From the NCBI RefSeq assembly GCF_016925635.1, contig NZ_CP070490.1:4656001-4720000 (forward strand): a DNA stretch of 64,000 bases, written 5' to 3'. Shown here in pieces: positions 23,578 through 33,219 of the stretch. Position numbers and translations under genes: made by a program. Position 1 is the stretch's first letter. Each line of letters starts with the position of its first letter. Source of the stretch: Lysinibacillus fusiformis. GTDB lineage: Bacteria > Bacillota > Bacilli > Bacillales_A > Planococcaceae. Below the pieces are notes generated by a model. That model had not been told where the DNA came from and made no database searches. It was given only the letters and a program-made list of their open reading frames with translations.

Positions 23578-24504
23578 TTATAGCGTTTCATACATGACTT
23601 GACCCATTTGAGAGACGTCATAATCTCCTAATGCAGCTACTTCCGATTGGAAATCAGGTGCATTCAAAATCTCTTTTACCGCATCAATTAGTGGTTGATT
23701 CTCAGGCGTTTTTAATAACACAATATCATAACGTTCGGTGACAACCGGTATAAAATCGACCTGGATAAGCTTGGCGATTTTTTCAATTCCTATCCCAACA
23801 TCTGCACGTCCATTTGCGACAGCAGAGGCGACATCGAGGTGGCTCATTTCTTCCTGTGAATAGCCTGCAATCGTGGATGGTGCAATATCGTGAATGCGTA
23901 ATTGCTCATCTAACAGAGTACGAGCCCCTGAACCTTTCTCACGATTGATAAGTGTGAATGTCTTAGTTTGAAAATCTTCAAATGTGCGAATTTCCAACGG
24001 ATTCCCCTTTTGAACATAGAAACCTGCTTTACGTGATACGACATTGATAAGGACAAATGCATGGCTCACAAAGATCTTTTTTACATAAGGCGTATTATAA
24101 TCGCTTGTATCCCCATCAAACATATGCAAGCTCGCAATATCACAGTCTCCATGATACAGTGCCATCACACCATTGAAACTACCTTCATGTGAACGTAATA
24201 CTTTCGTAGATCGTCGTTTCTCAATATATTTTGCTAAAATATCTAACACTAAATCTTGCCCACTTATAATAATTTTCGCGTGATTTTTAGTTGGAGTAGC
24301 TACGGATGCCTGTGGCACAGCTGGCGCACTACCTGTTTTTCGTTTTTGTATATAGGTTTGCAAGTCAGCACGATCTACCCGCATTTGCCGCCCTACACGG
24401 AAAACCGGCAAGTCTCCCTTTTTCACTAAATCATAAATCGTTAATTTTGAAACCTTTAATAATTGTGCAACCTCTTCAATCGTATAGGATTGTTCTTGTG
24501 ACAT
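23578..24504 (-). CDS. molybdate-type regulator: excisionase HTH plus periplasmic-binding-like domain
   Basis: 308 residues. An N-terminal MerR/excisionase-like helix-turn-helix (YTIEEVAQLLKVSKLTIYDLVKKG, 7-30), a linker, then a substrate-binding-protein-like domain (about 75-305) of the kind seen in molybdate/tungstate regulators. It is divergent from modAB with 163 bp between, where two palindromes lie. It likely senses molybdate or a related oxyanion and controls modAB and perhaps the cofactor genes. Ligand not proven. Confidence 0.82.
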   Translation of the reverse strand: MSQEQSYTIEEVAQLLKVSKLTIYDLVKKGDLPVFRVGRQMRVDRADLQTYIQKRKTGSAPAVPQASVATPTKNHAKIIISGQDLVLDILAKYIEKRRSTKVLRSHEGSFNGVMALYHGDCDIASLHMFDGDTSDYNTPYVKKIFVSHAFVLINVVSRKAGFYVQKGNPLEIRTFEDFQTKTFTLINREKGSGARTLLDEQLRIHDIAPSTIAGYSQEEMSHLDVASAVANGRADVGIGIEKIAKLIQVDFIPVVTERYDIVLLKTPENQPLIDAVKEILNAPDFQSEVAALGDYDVSQMGQVMYETL

Positions 24505-24605
24505 GTAAAAGTTCTCCTCCTATAAGCCTCTATTTACATGGTAACGTATTTAAAGCTTTATGAACATCTTGAAATTTTTCTACCAATACTATCTTTCTTT
24601 TTTAC

Positions 24606-24651
24606 TTATAACTGATTATAATTAGTCATGTCTTGTTATAACTAGTTATAA
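24606..24651. promoter_or_regulatory. paired palindromic operators before modA
   Basis: TTATAACTGATTATAA (24606-24621, imperfect palindrome) and TTATAACTAGTTATAA (24636-24651, perfect) have centres exactly 30 bp apart, about three helical turns, ending just before AAAGGAG of modA. They are the obvious site for the divergent regulator. Confidence 0.7.
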
Positions 24652-24667
24652 AAGGAGTATATTCATA

Positions 24668-25453
24668 GTGAAAAAATTTTATCGTTTATTTGCGACACTG
24701 TTAGTATTAGTTGGTCTTTTAGCAGCCTGTGGTAACCAAGAAAAAGAGGTGGCAACAAACGAACCTGTTGAATTAACGATTTCTGCCGCAGCTAGTTTAC
24801 AGGATGCCTTAGAAGAACTGAAAACAACTTATGAACAGCAACACGATACAATCAACATCCTCTATAACTTTGGTGGTTCAGGTGCATTACAGCAACAAAT
24901 TTTACAGGGTGCTCCTGCCGATCTTTTCTTTTCAGCAGCAGAAGATAAATTCGATGCTCTTGTAGAGAAAGAAATGATCGATCAAAAGCAAGGAACAGAT
25001 CTTTTAGCCAATGAATTGGTATTAATCGTTCCTAAAAACAATGAAAAGCAAATTCAATCCTTTGAAGATTTACAACAAGCAGGAAAAATTGCACTCGGTA
25101 CACCCGAAACGGTTCCTGCTGGGCAGTATGGCGTGGATACATTAAAAAATATGCAACTTTGGGATTCACTTGAATCGAAAGTAGTGTATACAAAAGATGT
25201 ACGTCAAGTACTTACTTACACAGAAACAGAAAATGTGGATGCTGGAATGGTTTACAAAACAGATGCCCTTGTCTCTGATAAAGTCAATGTCGTTGCAACT
25301 GCTGATGATGCTATGCACGCACCAATTATTTATCCTGTAGGTGTTCTAAAAGCTAGTAAGCATGCGCAAGAGGCGGAAGATTTTTATCAATTCTTACAAA
25401 GTGATGAAGCTATGGATGTCTTTGAAAAGTATGGGTTTAAAGGGGCTCAATAA
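24668..25453 (+). CDS. modA: molybdate ABC transporter substrate-binding lipoprotein
   Basis: 261 residues from a GTG behind AAAGGAG. Lipobox LLAAC with Cys21, then the ModA fold: SAAASLQDALEEL (oxyanion-binding Ser), NFGGSGALQQQI, GAPADLFFSAAE, and the DAGMVYKTDA segment that closes the site. It captures molybdate (or tungstate) outside the membrane and delivers it to ModB. It is the first gene of a two-gene operon; no modC ATPase is encoded in this window. Confidence 0.93.
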   Translation: MKKFYRLFATLLVLVGLLAACGNQEKEVATNEPVELTISAAASLQDALEELKTTYEQQHDTINILYNFGGSGALQQQILQGAPADLFFSAAEDKFDALVEKEMIDQKQGTDLLANELVLIVPKNNEKQIQSFEDLQQAGKIALGTPETVPAGQYGVDTLKNMQLWDSLESKVVYTKDVRQVLTYTETENVDAGMVYKTDALVSDKVNVVATADDAMHAPIIYPVGVLKASKHAQEAEDFYQFLQSDEAMDVFEKYGFKGAQ

Positions 25454-25456
25454 AAG

Positions 25457-26113
25457 ATGAGTACCGATTTTTGGTCTCCACTTAGGCTTTCGATTGAAAT
25501 AGCCTTTGTTGCAGGGATCATCGCTATTATAGCAGGTATTTTAATGGGTAAATGGATGGCAGCTCATCATTTCAAAGGCAAACTAGTGGTAGAAACGGTG
25601 TTGCTATTACCCTTAGTACTACCTCCTACAGTAGTCGGTTTCCTGCTCATCGTTATTTTCGGGAAAAATAGTCTGTTAGGAAATTTCATTATCTGGCTAT
25701 TCGATCAACCTATCATGTTCACATGGTGGGCGGCTGTCATCGCTTCTACGATTGTTGCCTTTCCATTAATGTATCAATCGGCTAAAACTGGCTTTGCCTC
25801 TGTCGATCGAGATATTGAAAATGCAGCACGTGTGGATGGGGCGAATGAATGGCAGGTCTTTCTTTATGTGTCCATCCCCCTTGCATTAAAGGCACTTGTA
25901 TCTGGTGGGATTCTAAGCTTCACACGAGCTTTAGGTGAGTTTGGAGCGACTCTCATGTTTGCGGGGAATATTCCAGGGAAAACACAAACAACACCGCTAG
26001 CGATTTATATGGCGATTGATTCGGGAAACATGACTCTTGCCTGGACATGGGTTTTGTGCATGATCGCTATTTCCTTCCTTTTGCTTCTTAGCATTCATAT
26101 CCTGAAAGTATAA
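25457..26113 (+). CDS. modB: molybdate ABC transporter permease
   Basis: 218 residues with five to six membrane helices and the ABC permease EAA loop (ENAARVDGANEWQVFLYVSIPLA, about 115-137) that docks the ATPase. LPPTVVGFLLIVIFG is typical of ModB. It starts 3 bp after modA. The ATPase must come from elsewhere in the genome, since the operon ends here at a strong terminator. Confidence 0.93.
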   Translation: MSTDFWSPLRLSIEIAFVAGIIAIIAGILMGKWMAAHHFKGKLVVETVLLLPLVLPPTVVGFLLIVIFGKNSLLGNFIIWLFDQPIMFTWWAAVIASTIVAFPLMYQSAKTGFASVDRDIENAARVDGANEWQVFLYVSIPLALKALVSGGILSFTRALGEFGATLMFAGNIPGKTQTTPLAIYMAIDSGNMTLAWTWVLCMIAISFLLLLSIHILKV

Positions 26114-26147
26114 AAGAGGTAGTTGGTTCAAGCCAACTACCTCTTTT
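26113..26147. terminator. bidirectional terminator between modB and moaD
   Basis: A perfect 14-bp stem AAAGAGGTAGTTGG / CCAACTACCTCTTT with T's on both strands. Confidence 0.9.
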
Positions 26148-26150
26148 TGA

Positions 26151-26384
26151 TCATCCCCCACTGATGGGTGGAATAAAGGCGATTGTGTCGCCAGATTTGA
26201 CAATCGTGGTATCCGTTGCAAATTCCTCATTAATCGCCGTCATTATCTGTTGTAATGATAGCTGGGGATAGTGCTTTTCCATCCACTCTTTTAATTGCGC
26301 AACTGTCACATCTGACAGCTCTACTGTTAGCTTTGACTCACCAACCGCTTCCTGTAGATGGGCAAATAATAAAATGTTAATCAC
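26151..26384 (-). CDS. moaD: molybdopterin synthase sulfur carrier subunit
   Basis: 77 residues, ubiquitin-like, ending in FIPPISGG: the C-terminal Gly-Gly that is adenylated by MoeB and converted to a thiocarboxylate. It overlaps moaE by 8 bp and is last in the moeB-moeA-mobB-moaE-moaD operon. Confidence 0.93.
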   Translation of the reverse strand: MINILLFAHLQEAVGESKLTVELSDVTVAQLKEWMEKHYPQLSLQQIMTAINEEFATDTTIVKSGDTIAFIPPISGG

Positions 26385-26856
26385 CGTTTTCCTCCTCCTG
26401 AATGGCTGGTTTCCCTTGTGGATAGGGAATATTTTCTAATTGATCACCAATCCATTCTGTCCCGTCCTCCCAATGTTCTTTTTTCCAAATCGGCACAATT
26501 TGTTTTATGCGATCAATTGCATATTCATTCGCCATATAAGCTATTTTACGATGCCGTGATGACACAGCAATCACTACAGCAATATCAGAAATAGCTAAAT
26601 GACCAACACGATGGGTGATGGCCACTTTTGCTTCTGGCCACTCTTCTTGTATTTCCTTCGCAATCTGTTCAAACATTTTAATCGCCATCGCAGGATAGGC
26701 TTGGTATTCCAAATGCATTGTTTTTTTACCATTCGTCATTTCACGCACGGTGCCGATGAATAATGTAATGGCCCCAGCATTTCGACTAAGGACTTTTTTT
26801 CTTACTTCCTCCACATCAATCGGTTGATCGATAATTTCAAATAACGCTGTCGTCAT
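26377..26856 (-). CDS. moaE: molybdopterin synthase catalytic subunit
   Basis: 159 residues. MoaE signatures: GAITLFIGTVRE, LEYQAYPAMA, THRVGHLAISDIAVVIAVSSRHR and WKKEHWEDGTEWI, including the lysines and His/Arg residues of the active site. With MoaD it inserts two sulfurs into cyclic pyranopterin monophosphate to give molybdopterin. Overlaps mobB by 4 bp. Confidence 0.94.
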   Translation of the reverse strand: MTTALFEIIDQPIDVEEVRKKVLSRNAGAITLFIGTVREMTNGKKTMHLEYQAYPAMAIKMFEQIAKEIQEEWPEAKVAITHRVGHLAISDIAVVIAVSSRHRKIAYMANEYAIDRIKQIVPIWKKEHWEDGTEWIGDQLENIPYPQGKPAIQEEENGD

Positions 26857-27377
26857 AGTTTTCCCCTCATTTCTGTCAACAAAAATTCCATATATTGTGT
26901 TTCTTCATGAATCGAAAAAGCTGGGATTGTTAAGGATGGATCGAGTAGATAGCTTGGCCAATAAACCACACAGAGGATATTCGCTACTTGCTGTAGCAGC
27001 ACTTGATCCTGAGCAGTGCGCAGCAACACAACCTTCGGATAATGTTCATTTTTATACCCTTCAATCAGTATGATATCCAGTGGAAGGGACTCATAGATTG
27101 TTAGTATATCAGCCAACTGCCAGCTATCTTGGTGAATACTCATACGTAAAGTACCTGCCCCCTCCACTGCTGTGACAACCGCACCTGCCAGCTCATGACG
27201 ACTACTATCCTTCGAGGTTTCGATCATCGGCACACCACCATGTCCGTGATGCTTAATGGTTCCTACTCGTAGCCCTTCCATTGTAGCCTGCTTGATCAAT
27301 TGCTCCATCAATGTCGTTTTCCCACTATTTTGATAGCCAACTATCTGTAAGATTTTTCGATGTTGTCCCAAGGCCAT
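26853..27377 (-). CDS. mobB: molybdopterin-guanine dinucleotide biosynthesis GTPase MobB
   Basis: 174 residues. P-loop GYQNSGKTTL (14-23), the MobB motif TIKHHGHGG, and a DIILIEGYK Walker-B-like strand. MobB assists MobA in making the guanine dinucleotide form of the cofactor, consistent with an MGD-dependent formate dehydrogenase nearby. Its start lies inside the 3' end of moeA (37-bp overlap), unusually long but with its own GGGAAGTGA ribosome site. Confidence 0.92.
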   Translation of the reverse strand: MALGQHRKILQIVGYQNSGKTTLMEQLIKQATMEGLRVGTIKHHGHGGVPMIETSKDSSRHELAGAVVTAVEGAGTLRMSIHQDSWQLADILTIYESLPLDIILIEGYKNEHYPKVVLLRTAQDQVLLQQVANILCVVYWPSYLLDPSLTIPAFSIHEETQYMEFLLTEMRGKL

Positions 27378-28630
27378 TCACTTCCCTGCAAATCTTCTAG
27401 CAAAAGGACATCCACTTGCATACCCTTTTCATAGCCTCTAGAGCCACCTGGTAAAACAATGAACGCATTGGCTGTCGCTAAAGATGAAACTGCACTCGAT
27501 TTATCAAAGCCAGATGGGCTAGTGACGAGCTGCCCTTTTTCATAATAGATACTAGCTCGTACAAAGCGTGTAAAGGGATTAGGCTTTGTAAAATCCGCCC
27601 CTAAAATAGCTTGCTCTCTGCGTAAATGTGGTTGTTTATTCCCATATGCAGTGCGAATAATCGGGCGTACAAATAGCTCAAAGCCAACATAGCAGGCTGA
27701 GGGATTACCAGAAAGTCCAAATAATAATTTGTCATTGCGAGCCGCAACCGTTGTCACACTACCTGGACGCATCGCTACTTTATTGAACAATACCTTTGCA
27801 TCAATCGCTTCGTAAATGGCTGGTAAATAATCATAATCACCTACGGAAACGCCTCCTGTTGTAATTAAAATATCTACTTCCTGTAAGGCTTTTTCGACGT
27901 TTTCAATACATAATGTAAGATCATCGCTAAACTTGCCGAAATATTTTACTTCTGCTCCAGCACGCTCAATCTGAGCCATCATCATATAGGCATTACTATT
28001 TCGAATTTTGCCTGGCTGTAAAGATTCACCTGGCTCTAGTAATTCGCTACCAGTGGCAATCACACCAATAACCGTTTTACGAAAAACGGGTACTTGCTCA
28101 TAGCCAAAAGTAGCAAGTAAGGCCATCACACCCGGGTTAATATATTGGCCTTGTTCAATGAGGACTGCGCCTTGCTGCACATCTTCCCCTTTATAGGAAA
28201 TATTAGTACCTGCTTCAAAAGACCGTTTAATCGACATATACTTCTGATTATTTTCTTCAAATGTATGGGTTAATTCTAGCATGACCACTGCATCACACCC
28301 TTGTGGTATCGGTGCTCCCGTCATAATACGGACAGCTTGATGATCCCCAACTACTTCGTCATAGACATAGCCTGCCCCAATTTCTCCAACAACTTGAAAA
28401 CGGACGGGATGCTGTGAAGAGGCTTCTTGACTATCAATGGAACGAATGGCATAGCCATCATACGGCGAACGATCAAAGGCTGGTACATCATGATCAGCTT
28501 TAACAGCTTCTGCGATAAATCGCCCATGAGCTTGTGTTAATGACACATGCTCCTTTTGTGCTTGAAAGGCGTAGTCCATTACACGATGAACAGCTTCTGC
28601 CACAGGAATTGGTTGTCTTTTTTCTAACAT
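27341..28630 (-). CDS. moeA: molybdopterin molybdenumtransferase
   Basis: 429 residues from the ATG behind AAAGGAG (8-nt spacing); a GTG three codons earlier is inside that spacing. Motifs: DVPAFDRSPYDGYAIRS, RIMTGAPIPQGCDAVVMLE, VIATGSELLEPG, TTGGVSVGDYDYL and GLSGNPSACYV. MoeA inserts molybdate into adenylylated molybdopterin. It lies 13 bp after moeB and is translationally linked to mobB. Confidence 0.94.
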   Translation of the reverse strand: MLEKRQPIPVAEAVHRVMDYAFQAQKEHVSLTQAHGRFIAEAVKADHDVPAFDRSPYDGYAIRSIDSQEASSQHPVRFQVVGEIGAGYVYDEVVGDHQAVRIMTGAPIPQGCDAVVMLELTHTFEENNQKYMSIKRSFEAGTNISYKGEDVQQGAVLIEQGQYINPGVMALLATFGYEQVPVFRKTVIGVIATGSELLEPGESLQPGKIRNSNAYMMMAQIERAGAEVKYFGKFSDDLTLCIENVEKALQEVDILITTGGVSVGDYDYLPAIYEAIDAKVLFNKVAMRPGSVTTVAARNDKLLFGLSGNPSACYVGFELFVRPIIRTAYGNKQPHLRREQAILGADFTKPNPFTRFVRASIYYEKGQLVTSPSGFDKSSAVSSLATANAFIVLPGGSRGYEKGMQVDVLLLEDLQGSEWPWDNIEKSYR

Positions 28631-28643
28631 TTGGCACACTCCT

Positions 28644-29660
28644 TTATCCTAATAAACGATAATAAATGCTTTTAGCTTTTTGTATATCTTGTATACCATG
28701 TATTACTACTCGCCCATCTTGGAAAATAACGATTCGGTAATCTTCAGCTTGGTAAGATAGCAAATAAGGATTGACCTGAATTTCACCATAGGAACGAAGC
28801 TGGTTTGCCAGTTGGTCGAACGAATAGTGAATGGGCTTTGGTGGTCGAATTTGGACCGCGTCACGGCCACAAAGTATCTGTAATTTAGTTTGATTTTCAT
28901 AGGACAGGTAAGGATATGTCGGCTTATCGCCACAAGATGGACAATCAGCCTGCCTTATTTTCTCTACATTGATTTCATAGTGTTGATTTTGCCAAACATC
29001 AAACGTTAAGTAGCTTTTTCGTAAGGCTTTCTCATCCCCAACAAGCAATTTTAAAACCTCTGCCACTTGATAAGCAGCTACGATTTGGACCGTTGGGCTA
29101 ATAATTCCTACCGTATCACAAGTCATCCCAGTATGGGGCATCACGTTTAATAAGCAATGCAAACAAGGTGTTTTGCCTGGCACAATCGTATAGGTCGCGC
29201 CATAACTTCCAACACAAGAGCCATATACCCAAGGAATACGATACTTTTGTGCAAGGTCATTCATGACAAAGCGAACATCAAAATTATCAGTCGCATCGAC
29301 CATCACATCTACACCTTCTAGCAATGGTAGCAAGGACTCGGTACAAGCATCCATAATGCCGACATGGATTTCTACCTCTGTGTTAATTTGTTGAAGGCGC
29401 TTTTTAGCTGCGATGACTTTGGGCATTTTTTCTTGTGCATCTAGCTCTGTATATAATTGCTGTCTTTGTAAGTTGCTCCACTCTACATAATCACGATCAA
29501 TGAGGGTCAGCCTACCAATACCAGCACGCACAAGTGCTTCTGCGCTAGCACTCCCCAATGCACCCGCGCCTATCATAAGGACGTGTTTTTGTTGGAGGGA
29601 CTGTTGCCCTGTTTGTCCAATAGGGTGAAATAATTGTTGTCTAGAATATCTATTTTGCAT
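28644..29660 (-). CDS. moeB: MoeB/ThiF-family adenylyltransferase for MoaD
   Basis: 338 residues. ATP site GAGALGSASAEALVRAGIG (32-50), Arg finger region NLQRQQLY, DATDNFDVRF, catalytic-type cysteine in GMTCDTVGII and zinc cysteines (CLHC, CPSC). The ~70-residue C-terminus beyond the E1 domain reads like a degenerate extra domain; it has no rhodanese active-site Cys that I can see. It activates the MoaD C-terminus. First gene of its operon. Confidence 0.9.
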   Translation of the reverse strand: MQNRYSRQQLFHPIGQTGQQSLQQKHVLMIGAGALGSASAEALVRAGIGRLTLIDRDYVEWSNLQRQQLYTELDAQEKMPKVIAAKKRLQQINTEVEIHVGIMDACTESLLPLLEGVDVMVDATDNFDVRFVMNDLAQKYRIPWVYGSCVGSYGATYTIVPGKTPCLHCLLNVMPHTGMTCDTVGIISPTVQIVAAYQVAEVLKLLVGDEKALRKSYLTFDVWQNQHYEINVEKIRQADCPSCGDKPTYPYLSYENQTKLQILCGRDAVQIRPPKPIHYSFDQLANQLRSYGEIQVNPYLLSYQAEDYRIVIFQDGRVVIHGIQDIQKAKSIYYRLLG

Positions 29661-29767
29661 AAGTATGAGGCCTTTCTTTCTATGAATTTTCGTTTGACCT
29701 TTTCATTTATAGCATTATAATAAAAGCAATGTTTTTTAGCAAAACGCATTTGAAGGAGGTCCTACCT

Positions 29768-30262
29768 GTGCATCCCACACATCAACAGCAACCAATCCAA
29801 GTTGCTATTTTAACGATCAGTGACACACGCACAAAGACAGATGATCATGCTGGTCAACGTATTCAGTCCTTACTTCAAGAAGCTGCATTTGAAGTAGTGG
29901 ACTACCAACTAACAAAGGATGAACCACTGGATATCGCTCGTCATGTTACAAATTGGTGCAGTGATCCAACAATTAATACCATTATCGTCACTGGTGGAAC
30001 AGGATTTACACCAAGAGATCAAACCTATGACACCATTCTGCCTCTGTTTGAAAAAGAAATGATGGGGTTTGGTGAATTATTTCGAACGCTCAGCTATGAA
30101 GAAATTGGCCCAAGAGCGATGTTTAGTCGTGCCACTGCTGGGAGTCTTCAGCAAACAGCCATTTATGTTTTACCAGGTTCCACTAATGCGGTGACTTTAG
30201 CTATGACGAAGCTTATAGTGCCTACTGTTCAACATTTTGTCGGTGAGTTACATCGCTTATGA
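29768..30262 (+). CDS. moaB: molybdopterin adenylyltransferase MoaB/Mog-type
   Basis: 164 residues from a GTG 7 nt behind GAAGGAGG; an upstream start at 29729 is out of place for this site. Motifs: VAILTISDTR, DDHAGQRI, TTGGTG-type IVTGGTGFTPRD, and GPRAMFSRATAG. It adenylylates molybdopterin before Mo insertion by MoeA. First gene of the divergent moaB-mobA-moaC operon. Confidence 0.92.
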   Translation: MHPTHQQQPIQVAILTISDTRTKTDDHAGQRIQSLLQEAAFEVVDYQLTKDEPLDIARHVTNWCSDPTINTIIVTGGTGFTPRDQTYDTILPLFEKEMMGFGELFRTLSYEEIGPRAMFSRATAGSLQQTAIYVLPGSTNAVTLAMTKLIVPTVQHFVGELHRL

Positions 30263-30849
30263 AAATTGCTGGTATTGTGTTAGCTGGCGGTCAATCCTCT
30301 CGCTATGGTCAGCCAAAAATGTTTGAGACATTTGCTGGGCAGCCTTTATATAAGCATAGTCTCATAGCCCTGCAAAAAAATCAGCTAGATCCTCTTATTA
30401 TTGCTACAAATGCGCACTTACAACATCAGTTTGGACAGGAAAATGTCCAATGGGTCATTGAAAAGCAGCCACATCAAGGCCCTCTTTTTGCCTTGCATCA
30501 TATCATGATAGCCTATCCTGATGTGGAATGGTTTTTTGTCGTAGCGAGCGATATGCCTTATATGAATGCAAAATTTATCCAAAAAATGCTAGGGCTGATT
30601 AATGACAGTTATGATGCCATTGTTCCGACGCAAGCGCTACGCGATCAGCCATTAGCTGCATTATATCGACGTACTGCTTTACCAAAGGCGACACAATTAA
30701 CGGCACAAAACAAACGGAGTATGAAAGTGCTTTTAGAGCAACTTCGTGTCTGTTATGTTCCTTTTGATGACGATAACTCAACATTTATCAATATCAATGC
30801 ACAACAAGACTGGTCACAAACAAGTAAAAAGGAGTCTAACAATGAATAA
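30259..30849 (+). CDS. mobA: molybdenum cofactor guanylyltransferase
   Basis: 196 residues. Nucleotidyltransferase signature [14 protein letters not shown] (9-22), ASDMPY metal motif, and [10 protein letters not shown]. It links GMP to Mo-molybdopterin to give MGD. Overlaps moaB by 4 bp and moaC by 8 bp. Confidence 0.92.
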   Translation: MKIAGIVLAGGQSSRYGQPKMFETFAGQPLYKHSLIALQKNQLDPLIIATNAHLQHQFGQENVQWVIEKQPHQGPLFALHHIMIAYPDVEWFFVVASDMPYMNAKFIQKMLGLINDSYDAIVPTQALRDQPLAALYRRTALPKATQLTAQNKRSMKVLLEQLRVCYVPFDDDNSTFININAQQDWSQTSKKESNNE

Positions 30850-31324
30850 TTTTACACACTGGAACGAAGAAGGTCGTCCTAAAATGGTCGATATCTCGGC
30901 AAAAGAAATCACAACACGTACAGCCATTGCTCGCAGTACGATTATATTATCCGATGCGGTCTATGAAGCCATCCAACAAGGTGGCATTAAAAAAGGTGAT
31001 CCGACGCAAGTTGCGCAAATTGCAGGGATTATGGGTGCTAAAAAAACGGCTGATATCATTCCCATGTGCCATCCCATCATGCTACAGGGCACAGACTTCC
31101 AGTTTGACTATGAAAAAGCAGAAAATGGCTATGAGCTCCATATTCAAGCCACTGTTAAATGTAGTGGAAAAACGGGTGTTGAAATGGAAGCCCTCACTGC
31201 TGTGTCGATCGCTGCACTAACTTTTTATGATATGTGTAAAGCCGTTGATAAGACGATGGTCATTAAAGAAACCTATCTTGTTGAAAAAACTGGTGGGAAA
31301 AGTGGCACTTTTGTGCATAAATAA
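30842..31324 (+). CDS. moaC: cyclic pyranopterin monophosphate synthase
   Basis: 160 residues from the ATG behind AAAAAGGAG. Motifs: [43 protein letters not shown] and [26 protein letters not shown], containing the catalytic Lys, His and Asp. It converts the MoaA product to cPMP. Confidence 0.95.
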   Translation: MNNFTHWNEEGRPKMVDISAKEITTRTAIARSTIILSDAVYEAIQQGGIKKGDPTQVAQIAGIMGAKKTADIIPMCHPIMLQGTDFQFDYEKAENGYELHIQATVKCSGKTGVEMEALTAVSIAALTFYDMCKAVDKTMVIKETYLVEKTGGKSGTFVHK

Positions 31325-31327
31325 ACA

Positions 31328-31360
31328 GAAAAAATTCGGCATGATTGTGCCGATTTTTTT
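31328..31360. terminator. bidirectional terminator between moaC and moaA
   Basis: TCGGCA-TGATTG-TGCCGA flanked by A- and T-runs on both sides. Confidence 0.8.
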
Positions 31361-31374
31361 CTGTTTTTTTCACG

Positions 31375-32391
31375 TTACCCCCCAATGTGAGACATTTCAA
31401 TTTTTGACGTTTTCCTTTTTGCCATGGTTTGTTCATTACGTTCATCTGAATAACGATCATTTCTTGTTTCCCAAACATTCGTAATACACTTGATGATAGC
31501 TGCATCATCTTGCCCTGAACGTAATAGTTCTCTTAAATCCGTGCCTTCTGTCGCAAATAAACAAGTGTATAATGATCCTTCTGCAGAGAGACGAGCACGT
31601 GAGCAATTGGAGCAGAAAGAATCCGTCACAGACGAGATTACACCAATCTCACCTTGGGCATCTTGATATTGATAACGTGTTGCCACTTCTCCCTTATAAT
31701 TGGGGGCTACTGGCTGTAACGGTGAAATCTGATGGATTTGCTCAATAATATCTTTTTTGGACACCACATCATCCAAGCGCCAGCCGTTTGAATTCCCTAC
31801 ATCCATATATTCTATAAAGCGTAGAATATGTTGTTTTTCTTTGAAAAATTGTGCCATTGTAACAATATCTTGTTCATTTTTCCCTTTTTGAACAACCATA
31901 TTAATTTTTACTTGTAAGCCCGCTTCTGCAGCCTTTTCAATTCCCTCTAACACAGGCAATACCTTGCCTCGATGACCATTCATCTCAAAAAAACGCTCAT
32001 CATCAAGTGAGTCTAGACTAACCGAAACTCGCGCTAAGCCTGCTTGTGCCAATGGCTGTGCATATTTTTTTAATAACGAACCATTGGTTGTTAAAGCAAT
32101 ATCTTCTACACCCTCTATGCGGTGAATACGGGCAATTAATTCGGGCAAATCACGACGTAACAATGGTTCTCCGCCTGTAATCCGTATTTTTTTCACGCCC
32201 AATGAAACAAAGATTTTTACTAATCGTTCAATTTCATCAAAACTTAATATTTTATCAGATGGTAAAAATGCGTAATCTGGACCAAATACTTCTGCTGGCA
32301 TACAATAGCGACAACGAAAATTACAACGATCTGTCACGGATATTCTTAAATCTCTTAACGGTCTGTGTAATTGGTCTTGTAGATTCGTCAT
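31375..32391 (-). CDS. moaA: GTP 3',8-cyclase (radical SAM)
   Basis: 338 residues. The radical SAM cluster motif gives Cys23, Cys27 and Cys30 (CNFRCRYC), ITGGEP follows, the second cluster is [19 protein letters not shown], and the conserved Gly-Gly is at the extreme C-terminus. First committed step of molybdopterin synthesis. The start directly follows fdhD (no gap), so it is last in a DUF2294-fdhD-moaA operon. Confidence 0.95.
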   Translation of the reverse strand: MTNLQDQLHRPLRDLRISVTDRCNFRCRYCMPAEVFGPDYAFLPSDKILSFDEIERLVKIFVSLGVKKIRITGGEPLLRRDLPELIARIHRIEGVEDIALTTNGSLLKKYAQPLAQAGLARVSVSLDSLDDERFFEMNGHRGKVLPVLEGIEKAAEAGLQVKINMVVQKGKNEQDIVTMAQFFKEKQHILRFIEYMDVGNSNGWRLDDVVSKKDIIEQIHQISPLQPVAPNYKGEVATRYQYQDAQGEIGVISSVTDSFCSNCSRARLSAEGSLYTCLFATEGTDLRELLRSGQDDAAIIKCITNVWETRNDRYSDERNEQTMAKRKTSKIEMSHIGG

Positions 32392-33207
32392 TTAATCTCC
32401 TTCTTTCAATTCATTAGCTGGTAATAGGATGCGTTGTGGATGTGTATAAATATTCAATGCGTGTTGTCGAATAAAGCCAACCGTCGTAATACCCAGCTGC
32501 TCCGCTAATTGCAATGCTAATTCGGTTGGTGCTGATTTAGATAGTACAATGGCACAGCCTATTTTGGAAACCTTTAGTAAAATTTCCGACGATATTCGTC
32601 CGCTAAAGACGATGATTTTATCTTCCATACGGATATTGTTACGTAGGCAATAGCCGTAAATTTTATCTAAAGCATTATGACGACCAATGTCCATGCGACT
32701 TAAGACAATGCCATTCACATCACATAGTGCAGCATTATGCACGCCACCCGTTTTCTTAAAAATGTCGGCATCATGCTGCATCTCGTGCATTAAACGGAAG
32801 CAATCTTCGGTCGTTATTTGGACATGGACTTCATCCATTTTTTTGGCTACTAATGCATCATTCGTAAACACAAACCCTTGTCGACTCATCCCACAGCAAG
32901 AGGTAATATAGCGCTTGTTTTGCGTCTGTTGGTAATAAGGATTGACATGCTTTGTTTTAATATGCACAAAACCTTCTTTCTCCTGGTGCCAAATTTCTTC
33001 AATATCCTCAAAGCTACGAATGACTCGTTCAGAGGCTAAGTAGCCGATAACCATATCTTCCACATACTCTGGTGTACATACCATTGTGACAAATTCTTGC
33101 TGATTTATTTTTACGGTCACCGCGTATTCTGAGACGATTAAATCATCCATTTCTTTCACCTGTTGTCCTTCAACACGCACAACTTTTCTTGTTATTGCTC
33201 GATCCAT
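32392..33207 (-). CDS. fdhD: formate dehydrogenase sulfurtransferase FdhD
   Basis: 271 residues. Motifs: EDMVIGYLASERVI, ITSCCGMSR with the paired cysteines that relay sulfur from a cysteine desulfurase, TGGVHNAALC, DIGRHNALDKIYG and FSGRISSEILLKVSKIGC. FdhD sulfurates the Mo cofactor of formate dehydrogenase, so it ties the cofactor genes to the fdh operon across the gap. Starts 12 bp after the DUF2294 gene. Confidence 0.94.
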   Translation of the reverse strand: MDRAITRKVVRVEGQQVKEMDDLIVSEYAVTVKINQQEFVTMVCTPEYVEDMVIGYLASERVIRSFEDIEEIWHQEKEGFVHIKTKHVNPYYQQTQNKRYITSCCGMSRQGFVFTNDALVAKKMDEVHVQITTEDCFRLMHEMQHDADIFKKTGGVHNAALCDVNGIVLSRMDIGRHNALDKIYGYCLRNNIRMEDKIIVFSGRISSEILLKVSKIGCAIVLSKSAPTELALQLAEQLGITTVGFIRQHALNIYTHPQRILLPANELKEGD

Positions 33208-33219
33208 AAGGCATCCCCT

